Shown: in pieces, positions 33,036-41,575 of the stretch
Layout: each line of letters begins with the position of its first letter
Position numbering within the stretch: the stretch's first letter is position 1
Assembly: GCA_964390335.1 (NCBI GenBank)
Contig: CAYMHU010000015.1
Location: 1-64,000, forward strand
Source of the DNA: Granulosicoccus sp964390335
Lineage (GTDB): Bacteria > Pseudomonadota > Gammaproteobacteria > Granulosicoccales > Granulosicoccaceae
Length of the DNA: 64,000 nt
Direction: 5' to 3'
Position numbers and translations under genes: made by a program
Notes under the pieces: generated by a model
The model's database searches: none
Seen by the model: the letters and a program-made list of their open reading frames with translations, nothing else
What the model was told of the DNA's origin: nothing

Positions 33036-34766
33036 TTAAAAGTAACCCTCTTGCTTTTTCTTTTCCATAGAGGCGGCATTATCGTGATCGATCATGCGTC
33101 CTTGTCTTTCTGATGTTTTGGTTAACAACATTTCCTGAATGATCTCAGGCACTGTCGTGGCGTTAGATTCAATTGCGCCTGTCAATGGGTAGCAGCCTAA
33201 TGTGCGAAACCGAACCTGGCGCATGGTCGGTACTTCGTCGTCCTTTAAAGGCATACGATCGTCATCCACCATAATCAGCATGCCATCGCGTTCTACAACC
33301 GGCCGCTCCGCAGCCAAGTACAGCGGCACAATTGGGATGTTTTCTGAATGTATGTATTGCCATATATCCAATTCAGTCCAATTAGATAACGGAAAAACAC
33401 GGATGCTTTCACCAGGGTTCTTACGCGTGTTGTAAATATTCCATAATTCGGGACGCTGGTTTTTAGGCTCCCACCGGTGTTGCGATGTTCTGAACGAAAA
33501 CACTCGCTCTTTAGCGCGTGATTTTTCTTCGTCCCGTCTTGCGCCCCCTAATGCAATATCGAAGCCGTGCTTATCAAGTGCTTGTTTCAGCGCTTCGGTT
33601 TTCATGATATCGGTGTGCAGTGCGGACCCATGTGTAAACGGGTTAACACCTTTTGCTACACCGTCAGCATTGATGTGGGTCAGCAATTCAAAACCATACT
33701 CTTTGGTGATGGTGTCGCGGAACCGATACATTTCCTGAAACTTCCAAGTTGTATCGACATGCAAAAGTGGTAGTGGGGGAGGCGCCGGATAAAATGCTTT
33801 GCGTGCCAGGTGCATCATAACGGCGCTGTCTTTACCGATCGAGTAAAGCATCACCGGATTGTTCGCCTCAGCGAAAACCTCTCGCATAATCTGAATAGAT
33901 TCAGATTCAAGGCGCTGCAAATGTGTAAGTCCGAGTTTTGGTAATGGGGTTCTGTTTTTGGTCATAGTTACATCGGTCGTTGACGTTGTGTCGTCGGTTA
34001 CTAAAGGATTCTTATGATTCGTTTGCGCTGTTTGATTCGACAGTGCAGTTGCTTCTGGTGTCACCAGCAATAACCAATCACTACTGATGTTTCGTGTCAG
34101 GTATTGGTTTGGCAAAACCAAAGCCAGACCATTGCTGTATTCGTTGTGCAACAAGTTAAAAAACGAATCGTAATCTGATTGCCTTGGTTGCCCCTTTGTG
34201 ACTATCCAGTAAGCGCGGCCTCGCAGCGTATGCGCGTATAACATCTGAAAACCGTCTGTGCAGGTTTGTAGTCCAACCCACAGCACGGTTGCTCCCGATT
34301 TTCTGGCCCGTTTTTTAAAATCGGCGTATTCGGCGTTAAGCCACCCGGTAGCTGAGCCGCTTTTTTCGACGATTTTCGATCGGTTGATCGGTGCCAGGGT
34401 CCAGTTTTGCAAGTAGGCAGCGGCAGTTTGTATGCCAACTTCAATATTGTGTTCATGTTCCAGCCATAATTTCACTTGCTGGGTTGACCACAATACGCCG
34501 GGCTCGGCGGCCGCAGCCTGCAGTAATGTACTTGCCGTCAGGTCTCTCGTGGCGGGTTGGGCATCATCGCGTTTGGGTCGGCCCCGCGGTTTAACATCAA
34601 CCGCTGGCCAGCCGCCCTCTTTGAATGCTTTAACAGCGGCAACGATAGTGGGCGTGCTTAAACCGACTTCTTCGCGCACCGCGGCAAGGGTGCTTCCGGA
34701 TAGCCGAAGCTGCACGGCTTTTCGACGCTGGGCGTTCAAATCAGTAGTGGCGGTCTTGTCAGTCAT
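33036..34766 (-). CDS. cysD: Sulfate adenylyltransferase subunit 2 with N-terminal IS630-like transposase domain
   Basis: A 576-residue open frame. Residues 268-576 are a normal CysD of about 309 aa: PP-motif YSIGKDSAVMMHLARKAFYP, LGGARRDEEKSRAKER, and C-terminal TSERQGRMIDHDNAASMEKKKQEGYF-type end. Residues 1-240 have nothing to do with CysD: a HTH (LRLSGSTLAAVREEVGLS), a basic RGRPKR linker, a winged-helix-like segment (WSTQQVKLWLEHEHNIEV) and an IS630 transposase-like core. A Thr/Asn-rich linker (about 241-267) joins the parts. An internal ATG at 33965 could start a normal-length CysD, but no Shine-Dalgarno is visible before either ATG. Whether a 576-residue fusion or two products are made is open. 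Confidence 0.85.
   Translation of the reverse strand: MTDKTATTDLNAQRRKAVQLRLSGSTLAAVREEVGLSTPTIVAAVKAFKEGGWPAVDVKPRGRPKRDDAQPATRDLTASTLLQAAAAEPGVLWSTQQVKLWLEHEHNIEVGIQTAAAYLQNWTLAPINRSKIVEKSGSATGWLNAEYADFKKRARKSGATVLWVGLQTCTDGFQMLYAHTLRGRAYWIVTKGQPRQSDYDSFFNLLHNEYSNGLALVLPNQYLTRNISSDWLLLVTPEATALSNQTAQTNHKNPLVTDDTTSTTDVTMTKNRTPLPKLGLTHLQRLESESIQIMREVFAEANNPVMLYSIGKDSAVMMHLARKAFYPAPPPLPLLHVDTTWKFQEMYRFRDTITKEYGFELLTHINADGVAKGVNPFTHGSALHTDIMKTEALKQALDKHGFDIALGGARRDEEKSRAKERVFSFRTSQHRWEPKNQRPELWNIYNTRKNPGESIRVFPLSNWTELDIWQYIHSENIPIVPLYLAAERPVVERDGMLIMVDDDRMPLKDDEVPTMRQVRFRTLGCYPLTGAIESNATTVPEIIQEMLLTKTSERQGRMIDHDNAASMEKKKQEGYF
33966..34766 (-). other. Decayed IS630-family transposase domain fused to CysD
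   Basis: Residues 1-267 of the fusion. Segments 12-65 and 92-125 match the HTH plus winged-helix head of IS630 transposases. WLNAEYADFKKRARKSGATVLWV (about 142-164, quoted in part) lines up with the start of the RNase H-like core. LVLPNQYLTRN (about 216-226) lines up with the second catalytic block that usually reads LxxDNxxxH. The catalytic Asp/Glu are absent (WVGLQ in place of WxDE, LPN in place of LDN), so transposition is not expected. The frame has stayed open for 267 codons, which suggests selection for DNA binding or a structural role. The transposase identification is mine by eye and needs profile confirmation. Confidence 0.6.
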
Positions 34767-35093
34767 TAATGTAGTTAATTGCTATTAAATATTTGTATCG
34801 GCAGTAAGTGTAAATGTTTTTGCAATTAATGTTCCGAATCATATGCTGGCGCCACTTTTATGTAAATAAACTATTGATATATAAGGGTTATAAATAGCCA
34901 GATGGATAGGTAATAATGTGATGAGATACGCATAATTGGCTACCAATCTATCTGAATTTTTGAAAAAATGTTCTTAAAAATATTTAATAGTGCTGGATGG
35001 ATTGCTCTCTAGGTGCTGGCGCACACTGCATTACTGCGTCAAACCGTGTACTCTTCGGTTTTTCCAACAGAAACACCGGTAAAACCGGTAGCC
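34767..35093. other. AT-rich intergenic region between divergent cysD and miaB
   Basis: 327 nt, markedly richer in A/T than its surroundings, without a convincing ORF. It should contain both divergent promoters. Close to miaB is a short repeat ACCGGT-AAA-ACCGGT (about 35075-35089). No transposon inverted repeats could be seen by eye that might match the IS630-like origin of the cysD 5' end. Confidence 0.5.
34960..34988 (+). promoter_or_regulatory. Candidate sigma-70 promoter for the miaB operon
   Basis: TTGAAA (34960-34965), a 17-nt spacer, then TTTAAT (34983-34988), about 105 nt upstream of the miaB ATG. The match to -35/-10 is fair but the region is A/T-rich, so chance matches are possible. 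Confidence 0.4.
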
Positions 35094-36449
35094 ATGACAA
35101 AGAAAGTTTTTATCAAAACCCATGGCTGTCAGATGAATGAGTACGATTCAGCGAAAATGCTGGCGGTACTTGCTGATGACGGCCCAGTTGAAGCCACGAA
35201 CGACCCGGCAGACGCAGATATCCTGCTATTGAACACCTGCTCGATTCGAGAGAAAGCGCAAGAGAAAGTGTTTTCTGAGCTTGGGCGCTGGAAACCACTT
35301 AAAGATGCGCGCAAGGATGTGGTCATTGGTGTCGGCGGTTGTGTTGCCAGTCAGGAAGGTAAGGCCATACACGAGCGGGCCCCGTTTGTTGATGTGGTCT
35401 TTGGACCGCAGACATTGCATCGTCTGCCGGACTTATTGAAAGAATCAGATAAATCGAATAAGTCGGTAGTCGATATCAGTTTTCCGGAAATCGAAAAATT
35501 TGATTGCTTGCCCGAACCCAAAGCCGAAGGGCCCATTGCATACGTGTCTATTATTGAAGGGTGCAGTAAGTACTGCAGTTTTTGCGTTGTACCTTACACA
35601 CGAGGTGAGGAAATCAGTCGTCCACTTGACGATATCTTGGTTGAAGTGGTTTCGCTGGCCGATCAAGGTGTGCGCGAGATTCATTTATTGGGTCAGAACG
35701 TGAATGCGTATCGTGGTCCCATGCATGATGGTGGTATAGCTGATCTTGCGTTGTTGATTCACTATGTAGCCGCAATCGATGGTGTGGAGCGGATTCGGTT
35801 TACCACTTCACATCCGGTTGAATTCAGTGACTCTTTAATTGAAGCGTTTGCGAACGTACCGGAATTGGTGAGCTTTGTTCACCTGCCGGTGCAAAGTGGA
35901 TCTGATCGAATTTTAGCTGCCATGAAGCGTGGCCACACCGCATTGGAATACAAATCTAAAATTCGCAAGTTAAAAGCGGCGCGGCCGGAACTCACCCTGT
36001 CATCCGATTTTATAGTGGGTTTTCCTGGTGAAACTGACAAAGATTTTAATGACACGATAAATCTTATAAAAGAACTGAATTTTGATCAGTCTTATAGTTT
36101 TATCTTTAGCGCACGCCCCGGAACACCCGCAGCGAGTCTTGAAGATGACACACCAATGAGTGTAAAAAAAGAACGCTTGGCATTGTTGCAAAAAACCATT
36201 AACGATCAGGCGCTAGCAATCAGTGAGGCCATGGTAGGCACAGTACAGCGCGTATTGGTCGATCGGCCATCGCGCAAAGATGAATCGGAAATGGCAGGCC
36301 GCACTGAAAACAATCGGGTTGTTAACTTTCCGGGCGATGCGTCGTTAATCGGACAATTCGCGAACGTGCGGGTAACCGAAGCACGACCAAACTCTCTGCG
36401 TGGTGAGCTTGTATCCGACAAGACATCATCAACACCAGCTATCGCATGA
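35094..36449 (+). CDS. miaB: tRNA-2-methylthio-N6-dimethylallyladenosine synthase
   Basis: Radical-SAM methylthiotransferase that adds the ms2 group at A37 of tRNAs. It is 451 aa. The N-terminal MTTase domain has Cys in KTHGCQMNEYDS, NTCSIREKA and GGCVASQEG (second cluster). The radical-SAM cluster is in EGCSKYCSFCVVPYTRG (CxxxCxxC). A C-terminal TRAM domain follows (AMVGTVQRVLVDRPS...). The start ATG at 35094 matches the family; an upstream in-frame codon at 35013 adds 27 unsupported residues. First gene of the miaB-ybeZ-ybeY-ybeX-lnt operon. Confidence 0.97.
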   Translation: MTKKVFIKTHGCQMNEYDSAKMLAVLADDGPVEATNDPADADILLLNTCSIREKAQEKVFSELGRWKPLKDARKDVVIGVGGCVASQEGKAIHERAPFVDVVFGPQTLHRLPDLLKESDKSNKSVVDISFPEIEKFDCLPEPKAEGPIAYVSIIEGCSKYCSFCVVPYTRGEEISRPLDDILVEVVSLADQGVREIHLLGQNVNAYRGPMHDGGIADLALLIHYVAAIDGVERIRFTTSHPVEFSDSLIEAFANVPELVSFVHLPVQSGSDRILAAMKRGHTALEYKSKIRKLKAARPELTLSSDFIVGFPGETDKDFNDTINLIKELNFDQSYSFIFSARPGTPAASLEDDTPMSVKKERLALLQKTINDQALAISEAMVGTVQRVLVDRPSRKDESEMAGRTENNRVVNFPGDASLIGQFANVRVTEARPNSLRGELVSDKTSSTPAIA

Positions 36450-37432
36450 CAGAATTAGCGTTTAGCTTATCACCGGCCAATAACGAAAGATTGGCCAATT
36501 TATGCGGTCAGTTTGATGAACATTTAAAACAAATTGAGCAACGGCTCAGTGTGCAAATCAGTAATCGCGGGGCCCAGTTTCAAGTGATTGGTCCTGATGG
36601 GCCAGCATCGAGCGCGCGAACACTCATTAATCATCTTTATGCCGTCACTGAAACTGAAACGCTTGCACCGGAACGCGTGCATTTATATCTTCAGGACGCA
36701 GGACTAGAAATAATGGAAGAAAACCCGAAGGCACGTGGCGGCGAAGTTATAAAAACCCGACGCTCAACCATTCAATGCCGCGGAGTACGTCAAATTGATT
36801 ATGTATCCAGCATTAAACAACGTGATCTAACCTTTGGTATCGGGCCTGCTGGTACGGGCAAAACCTTTTTAGCGGTTGCCGCGGCGGTTGAGGCATTGGA
36901 AACCGATCAGGTACAACGTTTGGTGCTGGTTCGACCGGCTGTTGAAGCCGGGGAGCGCTTGGGTTTTTTACCGGGTGACATGATGCAAAAGGTCGACCCT
37001 TATTTACGACCCATCTATGATGCTTTGTACGAGTTTCTGGGTATTGAACGTGTTGGCAAGCTGGTAGAGCGCAATGTTATCGAAATTGCACCTTTGGCGT
37101 ACATGCGTGGGCGCACGTTGAATCATTCATGCGTCATCATGGATGAAGCGCAAAACACCACCGTTGAACAAATGAAAATGTTTTTAACCCGGATCGGTTT
37201 TGGATCGAAAGCCATTGTCACAGGCGATGTGACTCAGGTTGATTTACCAAAGCATCAGCTATCAGGCTTAAAGCACGTACAAAATGTATTACAGGACGTG
37301 GATGGTGTCGGGTTTTGTCGTTTTACTGCCGCTGATGTTGTGCGTCACCCCTTAGTGCAGCGCATTGTTGCAGCTTATGAGCAATCGGAGAAAAATTCGC
37401 AGGAATCATCTGGAGATGCTACACCTGAATGA
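36446..37432 (+). CDS. ybeZ: PhoH-like ATPase
   Basis: A 328-residue PhoH-family ATPase implicated in RNA metabolism, usually partnered with YbeY. Walker A FGIGPAGTGKTFLAVA (about 130-145), Walker B CVIMDEAQNTT. The N-terminal about 90 residues contain the ssRNA-binding-like region VQISNRGAQFQVIG. The ATG overlaps the miaB stop (ATGA), and the ybeY start overlaps this stop in the same way, so the operon is translationally coupled. Confidence 0.95.
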   Translation: MTELAFSLSPANNERLANLCGQFDEHLKQIEQRLSVQISNRGAQFQVIGPDGPASSARTLINHLYAVTETETLAPERVHLYLQDAGLEIMEENPKARGGEVIKTRRSTIQCRGVRQIDYVSSIKQRDLTFGIGPAGTGKTFLAVAAAVEALETDQVQRLVLVRPAVEAGERLGFLPGDMMQKVDPYLRPIYDALYEFLGIERVGKLVERNVIEIAPLAYMRGRTLNHSCVIMDEAQNTTVEQMKMFLTRIGFGSKAIVTGDVTQVDLPKHQLSGLKHVQNVLQDVDGVGFCRFTAADVVRHPLVQRIVAAYEQSEKNSQESSGDATPE

Positions 37433-37974
37433 GTAAGCACTCATTTGCGGCTGATCAACTGAGCATATTGGTTGATGATTCGGCTGCAACACAACACGAT
37501 GGCTGGCGTCCGGATAACGCTATGTTGACACGCTGGGTTGGCACTGCATTGAGTGCAGTGGCTAAGGACGATTGGCGCAATGCGACTATCGAAGTGTCTA
37601 TCAGTTATGTACTTCCCGATGCCATAAAGCAGTTGAATGCTGATTATCGAGAGAAAGATAAAGAAACCAATGTACTTAGCTTTCCGGCGCAAATGCCCCT
37701 GCTTGCGGCGGCATCGCCGGATGAACGTAGCACGCTTGTACTTGGCGACATTGTGTTGTGCCCCGAAGTGGTAAAGACAGAGGCACACACTCAATCAAAA
37801 CCGCTGCAGCACCATTGGGCGCATTTGATCGTCCACAGCGTATTACACCTAAATGGCTTAGATCATCTAAGCGATAGCGATGCTCAAACTATGGAGTCGC
37901 TTGAAATTCAGATATTATTCGATTTAGGCATTGCAAACCCCTATATAGCCGCGGAACGCGCTGAACAATCATGA
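37429..37974 (+). CDS. ybeY: Endoribonuclease YbeY (rRNA maturation)
   Basis: A 181-residue metal-dependent RNase needed for 16S rRNA 3'-end processing and ribosome quality control. The zinc site is HLIVHSVLHLNGLDHL, i.e. the HxxxHxxxxxH motif. The upstream block DKETNVLSFPAQM and LGDIVLCPEVV are also family signatures. Slightly longer at the N-terminus than E. coli YbeY. Overlaps ybeZ and ybeX by 4 nt each. Confidence 0.95.
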   Translation: MSKHSFAADQLSILVDDSAATQHDGWRPDNAMLTRWVGTALSAVAKDDWRNATIEVSISYVLPDAIKQLNADYREKDKETNVLSFPAQMPLLAAASPDERSTLVLGDIVLCPEVVKTEAHTQSKPLQHHWAHLIVHSVLHLNGLDHLSDSDAQTMESLEIQILFDLGIANPYIAAERAEQS

Positions 37975-38807
37975 ATGATGATGCACAAGATGGTAGTAGC
38001 CGCTCGTTAATGGATCGTATCGTCCATGCAATGGGCGGTGAACCACGAGATCGAGATGAGCTGCTCGAATTACTGCGCGATGCTCATGCGCGCAATATTT
38101 TTGATGCCGATACCCTGCAAATGGTAGAGGGCGCGTTTCAGGTTGTTGAAATGCGTGTGCGTGACATCATGATTCCACGTGCTCAAATGGTGGTATTGGA
38201 AGACGATGCGTCTTTCGATGAAATACTGCCTGTAATAGTGAAGTCGGGTCACTCACGCTTTCCAGTAATCTCTGAAGACAAAGACAATGTAGTGGGCGTG
38301 TTACTGGCAAAAGATTTACTGCGTTACGTATCGTCCGAGAATGCTGATTCATTTAGTTTAACGAGTATCACGCGGCCAGCGACGGTTACACCGGAAACCA
38401 AACGCTTAAACGTGCTGTTAAAAGAGTTTCGCGCAGAGCGGAATCACATGGCCATAGTCATGGATGAGTATGGCGGCGTTGCGGGTTTGGTGACCATCGA
38501 AGATGTACTTGAAGAAATCGTGGGTGAGATTGATGATGAGCACGATAAGGATGAAGACTTACACATCCGTATTAATGGCGATGGTAACTACACCGTTCGC
38601 GCGCTTACCCCAATAGAAGAATTTAATGAAGCGTTAGGAACCGATTTCAGTGATGAGGAGTTCGATACTATTGGCGGTTTGTTGATGCAGCACATTGGGC
38701 ATATGCCGCAAAATGGAGAAAGAGCTACCATCAAGGGCTGTGAATTTCGAATTTTAGTTGCGGACTCCCGTCGAATTCATCTGCTGCAAGTATCCTTGTC
38801 CGCATAA
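37971..38807 (+). CDS. ybeX: CBS-domain protein of the CorC/HlyC family
   Basis: A 278-residue cytosolic protein. Two CBS domains follow VRDIMIPRAQMVVLE (about 62-180; second CBS around TVTPETKRLNVLLKEF to VTIEDVLEEIVGEIDDE). A C-terminal CorC_HlyC/transporter-associated domain (about 195-275) ends VADSRRIHLLQV. Relatives are linked to Mg/Co efflux and to ribosome maturation with YbeY. It lacks the transmembrane part of larger family members. Overlaps ybeY and is followed 2 nt later by lnt. Confidence 0.93.
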   Translation: MNDDAQDGSSRSLMDRIVHAMGGEPRDRDELLELLRDAHARNIFDADTLQMVEGAFQVVEMRVRDIMIPRAQMVVLEDDASFDEILPVIVKSGHSRFPVISEDKDNVVGVLLAKDLLRYVSSENADSFSLTSITRPATVTPETKRLNVLLKEFRAERNHMAIVMDEYGGVAGLVTIEDVLEEIVGEIDDEHDKDEDLHIRINGDGNYTVRALTPIEEFNEALGTDFSDEEFDTIGGLLMQHIGHMPQNGERATIKGCEFRILVADSRRIHLLQVSLSA

Positions 38808-38809
38808 CG

Positions 38810-40321
38810 ATGCAAGGCATCCTTTTATATGCAGGCTTAGCCGTTGCAGGTGGGGCCATGCTACTCACCTTTGCACCTTATTCGGTGCATTGGGTATTAG
38901 CGTTTGTACTAATGCTAGTGCTGTATCGCGCCGTTCAACACCTGACGCCACGTCGGGGCTTTTGGGCTGGTTGGTGGTTTGGGTTTGGTTACTTCGGCTT
39001 GTGCGTTAATTGGGTTTATAACAGCATTTATATGTTTGGTGCAGCAGGTGCGCCCTTAGCGGCTGCGGTCACATTGCTGTTTATTCTGATTATGACCTTA
39101 TTCCCGGCTGTGACTGTCTGGGCTTACTTACACTTAAAAAAACACGTGCCTTGGTTTTCGCGCGCCATGTTATTTGCAAGCCTGTGGGTATTGGCAGAGC
39201 TTGCTCGCGGAAAAATCATGGGAGGCTTTCCGTGGGCATTGGTCGGCTATAGTCAAACAACCGATGGTTTAGGTGTGTTGGCGCCGTGGATAGGTGTGTA
39301 CGGGATTGGATTTTTGGTGGTGCTGGTACCGGCGCTATTGTCCGATATTGTGTTTGCTTATAAGTCCAAACCGGCGCATGCGGTCGTGTCTACCGTGTTT
39401 GCGTTTCTACTGGCCGTATGTATGACATACAGCGTAGTTTGGATTGGCAAAGTTGACACATCGGTTGCCAAAAACACCAGTCTGAATGTGCGCCTGGTGC
39501 AAGCTAATATTCCGCAGGAAATGAAGTTCAGTGTTGAGCGACTAAACAGCTCCTTGCAACAATACACGTCGTTGTCAGTGACCGATTTGCCCCCGACTGA
39601 TTTAATCATCTGGCCTGAAACAGCTATCCCAACTTATTTTTCGAGTGTAGAGGATTATCTTGCGGCGTTCGCAGAGCCATTAGCTGCGAACGGAACGCAA
39701 GTGTTGGCTGGCGGATTTCATCGGGAAGGTGATGTGTCGTTTAACAGTATCCGGCAGCTAGCGGATGAAAAGGCCCTGTACAAAAAACGACATCTAGTGC
39801 CTTTTGGCGAATACATGCCATTTCGTTTTATGCTCGATTGGTTGGCAGCTTATATCGATATTCCGATGTCTGATCTTGGCAAAGGCACTGGGCCTAACGA
39901 ACCAATGATCATTCACGGAGAAGCAATTGGGTTATCCATTTGTTATGAGGATGTGTTTGGCGAAGAAATGCGCGCAGTGTTACCCGACGCCACCCTGTTA
40001 GTGAATGTATCCAATGATGCGTGGTTTGGTGAGAAAGTGGCGCCGCATCAGCACCAGGAAAAAGCGCAAATGCGTGCTCGTGAATTATCGCGGCCGTTAA
40101 TCAGGGTAACCAACACTGGCGTTACATCCGTTATGGATCATCAAGGTCAGATTACGGGTTCCATAGCGCAAAGTACGCAAGGGTATTTGGACACGGTTGT
40201 CGTGCCGCGCACTGGTATGACCCTTTACGCCAAAACGGGGAACTGGCCAGTATTCATTGTGGCCTTTTTATGTGTGCTTGCATCGTTTTTTGCGCGGCGT
40301 AAAGCTGCATTGTACAATTAG
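38810..40321 (+). CDS. lnt: Apolipoprotein N-acyltransferase
   Basis: Inner-membrane enzyme adding the third acyl chain to lipoproteins. It is 503 aa: about six N-terminal transmembrane helices (residues 5-205), then a periplasmic nitrilase domain with the Glu in IIWPETAIPTYF, Lys in LYKKRHLVPFGEYMPF, and Cys in GLSICYEDVFGEE. A last transmembrane helix is near the C-terminus. It would process the lipoproteins predicted in this window (3579, 14735, 18952, rlpA) together with Lgt at 47197. Confidence 0.96.
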   Translation: MQGILLYAGLAVAGGAMLLTFAPYSVHWVLAFVLMLVLYRAVQHLTPRRGFWAGWWFGFGYFGLCVNWVYNSIYMFGAAGAPLAAAVTLLFILIMTLFPAVTVWAYLHLKKHVPWFSRAMLFASLWVLAELARGKIMGGFPWALVGYSQTTDGLGVLAPWIGVYGIGFLVVLVPALLSDIVFAYKSKPAHAVVSTVFAFLLAVCMTYSVVWIGKVDTSVAKNTSLNVRLVQANIPQEMKFSVERLNSSLQQYTSLSVTDLPPTDLIIWPETAIPTYFSSVEDYLAAFAEPLAANGTQVLAGGFHREGDVSFNSIRQLADEKALYKKRHLVPFGEYMPFRFMLDWLAAYIDIPMSDLGKGTGPNEPMIIHGEAIGLSICYEDVFGEEMRAVLPDATLLVNVSNDAWFGEKVAPHQHQEKAQMRARELSRPLIRVTNTGVTSVMDHQGQITGSIAQSTQGYLDTVVVPRTGMTLYAKTGNWPVFIVAFLCVLASFFARRKAALYN

Positions 40322-40341
40322 GTAATTGTTTGGAGAACCAC

Positions 40342-40731
40342 ATGGATATTCCCGGTGATTTAAGAATCGCGGCCACACATGAATGGGCACGCATTAACGA
40401 TGATGGCACCGTTACGGTTGGGATTACCGAATACGCGCAAGGCGAACTCGGTGATATTGTCTACGTTGAAACACCTGAAATTGATATGGCGTGTAAAGCC
40501 GAAGAGGGTGTCGCAGTGGTCGAATCAGTCAAGGCAGCATCCGATTTATACGCGCCGGTTACCGGCACTATTATCGATGCTAATGGCGAGTTATCAGAAA
40601 GCCCAGAGCTCATTAATGACAGCCCGTATGAGGATGGTTGGATTTTTATCATCAAGCCAGATGATATCGACGAATTACAACAGTTAATGGACCCAGACGA
40701 TTACCAGGCAATGATCGAAAATAACAGCTAG
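40342..40731 (+). CDS. gcvH: Glycine cleavage system H protein
   Basis: A 129-residue lipoyl carrier of the glycine cleavage complex. The lipoylated Lys is in VVESVKAASDLYAPVTG. ITEYAQGELGDIVYVETPE and the C-terminal ESPELINDSPYEDGWIF are family blocks. The start ATG has TTTGGAG just upstream; a TTG four codons earlier is less likely. No gcvT or gcvP is adjacent, so the rest of the system must be elsewhere. Its lipoylation would be done by lipB/lipA at 60694-62246. Confidence 0.95.
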   Translation: MDIPGDLRIAATHEWARINDDGTVTVGITEYAQGELGDIVYVETPEIDMACKAEEGVAVVESVKAASDLYAPVTGTIIDANGELSESPELINDSPYEDGWIFIIKPDDIDELQQLMDPDDYQAMIENNS

Positions 40732-40887
40732 TTTTCGGGCTAATAAGTCTATTGGTTCGACATTACTGTCCGGTAGATGTGCACAAAGTGTACCTTTGTG
40801 TAACTGGTTCGGGCTTGTTCAGATAGCGTTCAGTTTCATCGGGGTAGGGTGTGCATAATCTTTAGCACACCGCACAGGAGCTGTATC

Positions 40888-41403
40888 ATGCGTCAACTTA
40901 TTATACTCGTTAGTTTAGTGGTATCTTTTTGGTCTTTGCCAGCGATTGCAGGTAGCTATGTAACGCTAGAAGGTACCTCGGTCACCGTGCAAGATAATCT
41001 GGATGGTGAACTGAATCCGATGGGACTGCGGTTTCGTTTAGGTGCACCAGTTGGCCGTAATCTGGATATTGAAGCGCATTTGGGTTTCAGCGCAGATCTG
41101 CGCGATTCTGCCTACGATGAGTTTGGGACTAGCTATGCTGGCTTGTTTCTTAAAGCCTACCTTCCCGTGGGTTACAACAGTGCTTTTTACGGCCTGGCGG
41201 GTTCCAGTGTTGTGTCATTAACGCAAACAGTTAATGCGCAGGAATTCACGGATGAGCGCTATGGGTTTTCATATGGTGCAGGCCTTGAAACGAAACTAAG
41301 TGAACGCGTTGACCTGACCGCCGATTACATTCGTTACGTTCGCGATGAAGGTTTGTTTAAAGATATTTCGGCAGTGAGTTTTGGTGTTAAATTCTATTTT
41401 TAA
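40888..41403 (+). CDS. Outer-membrane beta-barrel protein (porin-like)
   Basis: A 171-residue protein. Signal peptide MRQLIILVSLVVSFWSLPAIA, then alternating amphipathic strands (GSYVTLEG, GLRFRLGAPVGRNLDIEAHLGFSA, YAGLFLKAYLPV, AFYGLAGSSVVSL, GFSYGAGLETKLS, DLTADYIRYV). The chain ends in SFGVKFYF, with the terminal Phe typical of BAM substrates. Probably an eight-stranded barrel of the OmpA-like transmembrane type. The start is chosen by the signal peptide and the AGGAG at 40876-40880. Function not assignable. Confidence 0.8.
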   Translation: MRQLIILVSLVVSFWSLPAIAGSYVTLEGTSVTVQDNLDGELNPMGLRFRLGAPVGRNLDIEAHLGFSADLRDSAYDEFGTSYAGLFLKAYLPVGYNSAFYGLAGSSVVSLTQTVNAQEFTDERYGFSYGAGLETKLSERVDLTADYIRYVRDEGLFKDISAVSFGVKFYF

Positions 41404-41416
41404 CGGATGCAGATAA

Positions 41417-41575
41417 TTTTTCAGAAGCTTGTTTATCAATGCGTCAAACGGTGACCCGTCTACGTTTACACTCACCAGCACGGCCAATGGCTCTACAACC
41501 AGCTATAACATCGAATTTTCGGACACCTATCGATTTGAAGTGCCAATAGTTGAAGGTGTTGATGTCGGGTTTTAG
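41417..41575 (+). pseudogene. Remnant C-terminus of a degraded gene
   Basis: A frame without start runs to a TAG at 41573-41575. It reads in part FINASNGDPSTFTLTSTANG and ends RFEVPIVEGVDVGF. The Thr/Ser-rich composition with a terminal Phe suggests the end of a secreted or autotransporter-type protein. No upstream continuation exists, because the barrel gene and its stop lie directly before it. Could also be chance. Confidence 0.3.
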
